Source: Desulfovibrionaceae bacterium (GTDB lineage: Bacteria > Desulfobacterota > Desulfovibrionia > Desulfovibrionales > Desulfovibrionaceae). Taken from it: DNA of 63,483 nucleotides. Below are positions 54,580-63,483 of this stretch, in pieces. The translations under genes and the position numbers were made by a program. Position 1 is the first letter of the stretch, and every line of letters starts with the position of its first letter. The notes beneath the pieces are model-generated. The model did no database searches and had not been told where the DNA came from. It saw nothing but the letters and a program-made list of their open reading frames with translations. Location of the stretch: positions 1 through 63,483 of the forward strand of contig JACCQI010000016.1 of assembly GCA_015709315.1 (NCBI GenBank), given 5' to 3'.

Positions 54580-55773
54580 ATGGCCAAAGCGAAATTTGAA
54601 CGTAGCAAGCCTCACGTCAACATTGGTACCATCGGTCACATCGACCATGGTAAGACCACTTTGACCGCCGCCATCACCAAACTGGCCGCCATGGCCGGCA
54701 ACGGCGAGTTCGTCGCCTTCGACGAAATCGACAAGGCTCCGGAAGAGAAAGAGCGCGGCATCACCATCGCCACCGCCCACGTCGAGTACGAGACCGAAAA
54801 GCGCCACTACGCCCACGTGGACTGCCCCGGTCACGCCGACTACATCAAGAATATGATCACCGGCGCCGCGCAGATGGATGGCGCCATCCTGGTTTGCGCC
54901 GCCACCGACGGTCCCATGCCCCAGACCCGTGAGCACATCCTGCTCGCCCGTCAGGTCGGCGTGCCCGCCATGGTCGTCTTCCTGAACAAGTGCGACATGG
55001 TCGACGACGAGGAACTGCTTGAGCTGGTCGAGCTGGAAGTTCGCGAACTGCTCTCCAAGTACGAATTCCCCGGCGACGACATTCCGGTCATCCAGGGTTC
55101 CGCCCTGAAGGCCCTGGAGTGCGATTCCGTCGACGACGAGGCCGCCAAGCCCATCTTCGAGCTGCTGGACGCCTGCGACTCCTACATCCCCGAGCCGGAG
55201 CGCGACATCGACATGCCGTTCCTGATGCCCGTTGAGGACGTCTTCTCCATTTCCGGCCGCGGCACCGTCATCACCGGCCGTGTCGAGCGCGGTATCATCA
55301 CCGTCGGCAACGAAATCGAGATCATCGGCATCCGCGACACCATCAAGACCACCTGCACCGGCGTCGAGATGTTCCGCAAGCTGCTCGACCAGGGCCAGGC
55401 CGGCGACAACGTCGGTCTGCTGATCCGCGGCGTGAAGCGTGAGGAAGTGGAGCGCGGCCAGGTTGCTGCCAAGCCCGGCTCCATCACCCCGCACACCAAG
55501 TTCAAGGCCGAGGTCTACGTCCTGTCCAAGGATGAAGGCGGCCGTCACACTCCGTTCTTCACCGGCTACCGTCCGCAGTTCTACTTCCGCACCACGGACG
55601 TCACCGGTGTCGTCACCCTCGAGGACGGCGTCGAGATGGTCATGCCCGGCGACAACGCCACCTTCAACGTCGAACTCATCGCTCCCATCGCCATGGAAGC
55701 CGGTCTCCGCTTCGCCATCCGCGAAGGCGGCCGTACCGTCGGCGCCGGTGTTGTGACCGAGATCGTGGAGTAG
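54580..55773 (+). CDS. tuf: Elongation factor Tu
   Basis: 397-aa GTPase delivering aminoacyl-tRNA to the ribosome. G1 GHIDHGKT, G2 region [18 protein letters not shown]3 DCPGHADY, G4 NKCDM and G5-type GSALKALE are intact, with domains 2 and 3 complete. Strong ribosome binding site (AGGGGG). Codon usage is noticeably more C-biased than in neighbours, as expected for a highly expressed gene. rpmG starts 4 nt after the stop. Confidence 0.98.
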   Translation: MAKAKFERSKPHVNIGTIGHIDHGKTTLTAAITKLAAMAGNGEFVAFDEIDKAPEEKERGITIATAHVEYETEKRHYAHVDCPGHADYIKNMITGAAQMDGAILVCAATDGPMPQTREHILLARQVGVPAMVVFLNKCDMVDDEELLELVELEVRELLSKYEFPGDDIPVIQGSALKALECDSVDDEAAKPIFELLDACDSYIPEPERDIDMPFLMPVEDVFSISGRGTVITGRVERGIITVGNEIEIIGIRDTIKTTCTGVEMFRKLLDQGQAGDNVGLLIRGVKREEVERGQVAAKPGSITPHTKFKAEVYVLSKDEGGRHTPFFTGYRPQFYFRTTDVTGVVTLEDGVEMVMPGDNATFNVELIAPIAMEAGLRFAIREGGRTVGAGVVTEIVE

Positions 55774-55777
55774 CACA

Positions 55778-55927
55778 ATGCGCGTCAATATTCAGCTGCA
55801 GTGCACCGAGTGCAAGCGTAAGAATTACGCCACTCACAAGAACAAGAAGAACACTACCGGACGTCTGGAAGTGAAGAAGTATTGTCCCTGGGACAAGAAG
55901 CACACTGTCCACAAAGAGTCCAAGTAG
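55778..55927 (+). CDS. rpmG: Ribosomal protein L33
   Basis: 49 aa ([20 protein letters not shown]...). It has a zinc-type CxxC pair in CTECK and only a single later Cys in [10 protein letters not shown], so the second half of the zinc site is CPWD rather than CxxC. Position right after tuf and before tRNA-Trp is the usual arrangement. Confidence 0.95.
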   Translation: MRVNIQLQCTECKRKNYATHKNKKNTTGRLEVKKYCPWDKKHTVHKESK

Positions 55928-55940
55928 TCTTCGATAGAGC

Positions 55941-56017
55941 AGGGGTATAGTTCCAACGGCTAGAACGCCGGTCTCCAAAACCGGATGTTGGGGGTTCGAA
56001 TCCCTCTACCCCTGCCA
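55941..56017 (+). tRNA. tRNA-Trp (anticodon CCA)
   Basis: Acceptor AGGGGTA / TACCCCT, anticodon loop CTCCAAA, T-loop GTTCGAATC, discriminator G and encoded CCA. 77 nt, 13 nt after rpmG. Confidence 0.97.
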
Positions 56018-56037
56018 ACTTAGTCTTTGATAGCGGC

Positions 56038-56065
56038 ACGGGGCCTTGCGGAAGCAGGGCCCCGT
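56038..56065 (+). promoter_or_regulatory. 12-bp GNRA-capped hairpin between tRNA-Trp and secE
   Basis: Uninterrupted stem from ACGGGGCC to GGCCCCGT (one T-G wobble) closed by a GGAA loop. No T run follows. It may mark a processing site separating the tRNA from the secE mRNA. Confidence 0.6.
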
Positions 56066-56093
56066 CAACCGCTCAATAATTTGGGAATGAGAT

Positions 56094-56351
56094 ATGGCCA
56101 AAAAGAAAAGCAAGAAGGCCGCTGAAAAGCAGGTCGCGCAGGCTCAGGCTACAGGTCTTATGGGCAAGATCAAGGAACTGATGCAGTTCTTTGAGGAGTC
56201 CAAAGTCGAGATCAAGAAAGTGGTCTGGCCGACCCGCAAGGAGACCATTACCACATGCGTCGCCGTGCTGGTCGTCTCCGTGGTCATCGCTCTTTATCTG
56301 GGCGTGGTCGATTTGGCGTTCACCAAGATCGTCGAAGTCGTTCTGTCCTAG
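56094..56351 (+). CDS. secE: Preprotein translocase subunit SecE
   Basis: 85-aa single-span form of SecE. After a Lys-rich cytosolic start comes the amphipathic helix and conserved hinge FFEESKVEIKKVVWPTRKETI, then one transmembrane helix (CVAVLVVSVVIALYLGVVDLAF). It stabilises SecY. nusG follows 33 nt later. Confidence 0.95.
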   Translation: MAKKKSKKAAEKQVAQAQATGLMGKIKELMQFFEESKVEIKKVVWPTRKETITTCVAVLVVSVVIALYLGVVDLAFTKIVEVVLS

Positions 56352-56384
56352 GACCAAAGCTACCTCCAAAGGCTGGATTACGAC

Positions 56385-56942
56385 ATGGATGCCACAATGG
56401 AAAATGCAGCGCCTCGCGCACGCTGGTACATCGTTCACACCTATTCGGGTTTCGAACAGCGTGTGGAGCTTACCATTCGCGAGATGATGCGAACCGGACA
56501 GGATAAGGGCCTCATCGAAGAGGTCGTCATGCCCACCGAGAAGATCGTCGAGATGGTCAAGGGTGAGCGCAAGACGTCCACCCGCAAGTTCTATCCGGGA
56601 TACATCATGGTCAAGATGATTCTGACCGACGATTCCTGGCATCTCATTCAGTCCATCCCGCGCGTGACCGGGTTCGTCGGCGGCAAGAACCGTCCGACCC
56701 CCATGCGCGACAGCGAGGCGGAAAACATCCTCAGCATGATGGAAAGCCGCCAGGAGAAACCGCGTCCCAAGTTCAACTTCGAGCGCGGCGACGACGTCCG
56801 GGTCATCGACGGCCCGTTTTCCGGCTTCAACGGTGTTGTGGAGGATGTCAATTACGACAAGGGCAAACTCAAGGTTTCCGTCTCCATTTTCGGGCGGCAG
56901 ACTCCTGTGGAGCTCGACTTTGTCCAGGTGGACAAGGGGTAG
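56385..56942 (+). CDS. nusG: Transcription factor NusG
   Basis: 185 aa. NGN domain ARWYIVHTYSGFEQRVEL ... FYPGYIMVKMILTDDSWHLI, then a KOW domain (GDDVRVIDGPFSGFNGVVEDV). It binds RNA polymerase and couples it to the ribosome and Rho. An internal Met at residue 5 could also serve as start. Lies in the conserved secE-nusG-rplK order. Confidence 0.97.
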   Translation: MDATMENAAPRARWYIVHTYSGFEQRVELTIREMMRTGQDKGLIEEVVMPTEKIVEMVKGERKTSTRKFYPGYIMVKMILTDDSWHLIQSIPRVTGFVGGKNRPTPMRDSEAENILSMMESRQEKPRPKFNFERGDDVRVIDGPFSGFNGVVEDVNYDKGKLKVSVSIFGRQTPVELDFVQVDKG

Positions 56943-56987
56943 CCCCGATATACTCGCAAACTGCGAAATTTCTCATCGAGGAATACA

Positions 56988-57413
56988 ATGGCCAAGAAAG
57001 AATTAGGAAAGATCAAACTGCAGATTCCCGCGGGCAGCGCCAACCCTTCTCCGCCGGTCGGTCCGGCCCTGGGTCAGCACGGCGTGAACATCATGGAATT
57101 CTGCAAGGCGTTCAACGCCAAGACGCAGGACCAGAAGGGACTCATCATCCCTGTTGTCATAACGGTTTACGCCGACCGCAGCTTCGACTTCATCACCAAG
57201 ACCCCTCCGGCTGCCGTGTTGCTCAAGAAGGCCGCCAAGGTCGAGAAGGGTTCCGGTGAGCCCAACAAGGAAAAGGTCGGCACGGTCACCAGGGCCCAGG
57301 TCCGGGAGATCGCCGAATTGAAGATGGTCGATTTGAACGCCAATGACATCGAGAACGCCATGCTTCAGATCGAGGGCACCGCCCGCAGCATGGGCCTTGA
57401 AGTCAAGGGTTAA
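56988..57413 (+). CDS. rplK: Ribosomal protein L11
   Basis: 141 aa. [35 protein letters not shown] (thiostrepton-site region) and the C-terminal rRNA-binding [16 protein letters not shown] are standard. rplA begins 13 nt later. Confidence 0.98.
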   Translation: MAKKELGKIKLQIPAGSANPSPPVGPALGQHGVNIMEFCKAFNAKTQDQKGLIIPVVITVYADRSFDFITKTPPAAVLLKKAAKVEKGSGEPNKEKVGTVTRAQVREIAELKMVDLNANDIENAMLQIEGTARSMGLEVKG

Positions 57414-57426
57414 TGAGGAAATACGA

Positions 57427-58134
57427 ATGCCTAAGCATGGAAAAAAATACCGCAACGCCGTCGGAGATCGTGACACCGGCGTGCGAGTCGGTGTCGAGGA
57501 AGGCGTCAAGGTTGCCGTCGACGGTGCATATGCCAAATTCGACGAAACCGTGGACGTCGCTATCAACCTCGGCGTGGACCCCAAGTACTCCGATCAGATG
57601 ATCCGCGGCGCCGTCTCCCTGCCCAACGGGCTCGGCAAGGACGTTCGCGTGGCCGTCTTCTGTAAGGGCGAAAAGGAAAACGAGGCCAAGGAAGCCGGTG
57701 CCGATTACTACGGTTCCGACGATCTGGTCGAGAAGATTCAGGGTGGCTGGCTCGATTTCGACAAGGCCGTCGCGACTCCCGACATGATGGCCGTGGTCGG
57801 CAAGATCGGCCGCGTGCTCGGCCCCCGCGGCCTGATGCCCAACGCCAAGACCGGCACCGTGACCATGGATGTGGCCAAGGCCGTCAGCGAGCTGAAGGCG
57901 GGCAAGGTCGAATTCAAGGTCGACAAGGCGGGCGTGCTGCATGCCCCCATCGGCAAGGTCTCTTTCGGTTCCGAGAAGCTTCTGGAGAACCTCCGGGTGC
58001 TCCTGGATACCGTCATGCACATGAAGCCTTCGTCCGCGAAGGGCACCTACATGAAGAGCCTGGCCGTGTCCTCCACCATGGGACCGGGCGTCAAGATCGA
58101 CCCCCTGACTGTCCGCAAGTTTCTGGAAAGCTAG
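57427..58134 (+). CDS. rplA: Ribosomal protein L1
   Basis: 235 aa. [11 protein letters not shown] start, with AGGAA upstream; signature [21 protein letters not shown] and [21 protein letters not shown]. The open frame extends upstream inside rplK, but this ATG is the family start. L1 also represses its own operon in many bacteria. Confidence 0.97.
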   Translation: MPKHGKKYRNAVGDRDTGVRVGVEEGVKVAVDGAYAKFDETVDVAINLGVDPKYSDQMIRGAVSLPNGLGKDVRVAVFCKGEKENEAKEAGADYYGSDDLVEKIQGGWLDFDKAVATPDMMAVVGKIGRVLGPRGLMPNAKTGTVTMDVAKAVSELKAGKVEFKVDKAGVLHAPIGKVSFGSEKLLENLRVLLDTVMHMKPSSAKGTYMKSLAVSSTMGPGVKIDPLTVRKFLES

Positions 58135-58138
58135 ACTT

Positions 58139-58286
58139 AATGGATTGCCGGGTTCCTTCGGGGGCCCTGTAGATAATCGCACGGAAGGTTGAGTCAGAGA
58201 CGGCAGGCGGGGGATGTCTCCTCCTTAATATCCTGCTCAGACAACGCTTTGACCTGCTTTCCGGGCCGAACGACGAGGAGTGGTAG
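58139..58286 (+). promoter_or_regulatory. Ribosomal L10 leader
   Basis: Structured 150-nt leader upstream of rplJ. The segment GTAGATAATCGC, the GGCAGGCGGGGG ... CCTCCTTAAT pairing and the end ATCCTGCTCAGAC resemble the L10(L12)4-binding leader that represses rplJL translation when L10 is in excess. Boundaries are approximate. Confidence 0.72.
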
Positions 58287-58808
58287 ATGAACAGGCAAGA
58301 AAAAGCCCAGATCATCGAGCAGCTGCACGAAAAGGTTTCGCGCGCCAGCATTGCCATCGTCACCGACTTCAAGGGTTTGACCGTCGAGGAAATGACCGTT
58401 CTTCGCGCCAAATGCTTCGAGGCCGGAGTCGACTACCAAGTCGTCAAGAATACCCTGGCCCGGTTGGCTCTCTCGGACACCGATCACGGTGGACTGAGTG
58501 AACACCTCAAAGAGAACTGCGCCATTGCGCTCGGCTACGAGGATCCCGTGGCCCTGGCCAAGGCGCTGGCCGATTTCGCCAAGGGGAACAAGAAGTTCTC
58601 CATGCGTTTCGGCTCTCTCGAAGGGAAGTTTCTTGACAGCGATGGCGTGAAGGAACTCGCCAAGATGCCCAGCAAGCCTGAGCTCTTGAGTTCCGTACTC
58701 GGCACCATGCAGGCGGTACCGCGCAATTTCGTGTGTCTGTTCGCAAACATCGAGCGCAAGTTCCTGTATGCCTTGACCGCCATCAAGGAACAAAAAGAAG
58801 CTGCGTAA
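58287..58808 (+). CDS. rplJ: Ribosomal protein L10
   Basis: 173-aa stalk base protein anchoring L7/L12 dimers. N-terminus [48 protein letters not shown] and a C-terminal L12-binding helix ([23 protein letters not shown]). Ribosome binding site GAGGAG. Confidence 0.97.
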   Translation: MNRQEKAQIIEQLHEKVSRASIAIVTDFKGLTVEEMTVLRAKCFEAGVDYQVVKNTLARLALSDTDHGGLSEHLKENCAIALGYEDPVALAKALADFAKGNKKFSMRFGSLEGKFLDSDGVKELAKMPSKPELLSSVLGTMQAVPRNFVCLFANIERKFLYALTAIKEQKEAA

Positions 58809-58848
58809 ACCCAAGGTTCAAAGCGAATCATTTGAAGGAGAATTTATC

Positions 58849-59235
58849 ATGGCTGATATCACCAAAGAACAGGTTGTCGAATTCATCGGCAACATGACCG
58901 TCCTGGAACTGTCCGAATTCATCAAGGAACTCGAAGACGTCTTCGGCGTCGAGGCCGCCGCTCCGGCCGCCGCCGTCATCGCTGCTCCCGCCGCCGGCGG
59001 AGATGCCGGTGCCGAGGATGAGAAGACCGAGTTCGACGTGGTCCTGACCGGTGCCGGCGGCAACAAGATCGCCGTCATCAAGGCTGTCCGCGCCATCACC
59101 GGCCTGGGTCTCAAGGAGGCCAAGGCTCTGGTCGACGAGGCTCCCAAGGCCATCAAGGAAGGCGTTTCCAAGGACGAGGCCGATGAGGCCGCCAAGCAGC
59201 TCCAGGAAGCTGGCGCTGAAGTTGAAGTCAAGTAA
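58849..59235 (+). CDS. rplL: Ribosomal protein L7/L12
   Basis: 128 aa. N-terminal dimerisation helix, Ala-rich hinge (~35-55), and the factor-binding domain with [40 protein letters not shown] precedes the ATG. Followed by a large hairpin. Confidence 0.98.
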   Translation: MADITKEQVVEFIGNMTVLELSEFIKELEDVFGVEAAAPAAAVIAAPAAGGDAGAEDEKTEFDVVLTGAGGNKIAVIKAVRAITGLGLKEAKALVDEAPKAIKEGVSKDEADEAAKQLQEAGAEVEVK

Positions 59236-59258
59236 CTTCAATATATTAAGCTGACAAA

Positions 59259-59302
59259 GCAAAGAGCGCTCGCCCTTGCCAAAAGGGCGTTGCGCTCTTT
59301 GC
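59259..59302 (+). promoter_or_regulatory. Long hairpin in the rplL-rpoB gap
   Basis: Outer 11-bp stem GCAAAGAGCGC / GCGCTCTTTGC plus inner CGCCCTT / AAGGGCG separated by a small mismatch. No T run after it. Position matches the attenuator or RNase III site known between rplL and rpoB in other bacteria. Confidence 0.7.
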
Positions 59303-59444
59303 TCTGTATGTATATATACTAGATCAATCGCCTTTCGATATTGGGTTTGTCGCTGTAGGATGACAATCCGCTCCTCGTCGGTGTGCCGGTGGTTTTGGTT
59401 CCGGCTACAGCTTATCTGCCCATTTTCCCGCACCCTGCGCCGTT

Positions 59445-59487
59445 CTGGCCCGGGTGCCTGACAAGAGGGCCAGGGTTTCCCAAACCC
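59445..59487 (+). promoter_or_regulatory. Two overlapping inverted repeats in the rpoB leader
   Basis: CTGGCCC (59445-59451) with GGGCCAG (59467-59473), and GGGTTT-CCC-AAACCC (59473-59487). They share base 59473, so they compete or stack. They end 38 nt before the rpoB ATG. Confidence 0.45.
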
Positions 59488-59525
59488 GGCGCCCCAACCA
59501 TCAACCACTCATATATGAGGGTACA

Positions 59526-63483
<3,958 letters not shown>

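Overview
The window is GC-rich, Gram-negative, strictly anaerobic-type DNA that looks like a Desulfovibrionaceae chromosome (Desulfovibrio/Pseudodesulfovibrio type). This is a judgement from gene content: two CbiK-type anaerobic cobaltochelatases (one exported), HypD/HypE for [NiFe] hydrogenases, a ferredoxin-ASKHA corrinoid-activating protein, a DUF4416 protein, LPS (Kdo) genes, GatCA, and several TPR and chemotaxis-like proteins. Codons are dominated by G/C in the third position, which produces very long false ORFs on the opposite strand. I saw no insertion sequence, prophage, integrase or CRISPR array; the window is mostly core genome.

Layout. 1-1.7 kb: 3' part of clpB, then a terminator. 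1.9-6.7 kb: Bcr/CflA-type MFS exporter, DUF4153-like membrane protein, convergent YheT-like hydrolase, M29 aminopeptidase. 6.8-11.1 kb: pseudo-receiver/TPR protein, grpE (with an unusual cysteine cluster), dnaK. 11.2-16.3 kb: PBP-activator-like lipoprotein, gatC, gatA, mnmA. 16.3-17.6 kb (-): tandem pair of related TPR lipoproteins. 17.6-27.2 kb (+): mtaB, DUF4416, yicC, remA-like, gmk, pyrF, TPR protein, HDOD protein, recJ, amidohydrolase. 27.2-31.3 kb (-): lipA, lipB, Rsm22-like methyltransferase, ferredoxin-ASKHA protein.

31.4-37.0 kb (-) is the most interesting block. A promoter overlapping the end of the neighbouring cheA drives a clear adenosylcobalamin riboswitch. Behind it lie an exported CbiK chelatase, a FecCD/BtuC-type permease, an ATPase, a binding protein, cobalt-factor-II C20-methyltransferase and a cytoplasmic CbiK. 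The corrinoid-enzyme reactivator lies directly downstream. 37.0-39.8 kb (-) is a CheA-like system with the phosphotransfer domain on a separate protein: cheY, Hpt-STAS and a CheA lacking a recognisable H-box.

40.0-43.3 kb (+): trmH, tsaC-like gene, a 555-base AT-richer intergenic stretch with hairpins, NUDIX hydrolase, pdxA. 43.3-48.8 kb (-): TPR protein, then a tightly packed envelope operon read as HD protein, ddl, waaA/kdtA, kdsB, carA. 49.0-51.6 kb (+): small membrane protein, hypD, hypE. 51.7-53.8 kb (-): cheV and a dus gene.

54.0-63.5 kb (+) is the standard translation/transcription block: tRNA-Thr, tRNA-Tyr, tRNA-Gly, tuf, rpmG, tRNA-Trp, secE, nusG, rplK, rplA, L10 leader, rplJ, rplL and rpoB (cut by the window end). 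Starts were chosen by ribosome binding site and family N-termini where the longest reading frame was implausible; these choices are stated in the entries.
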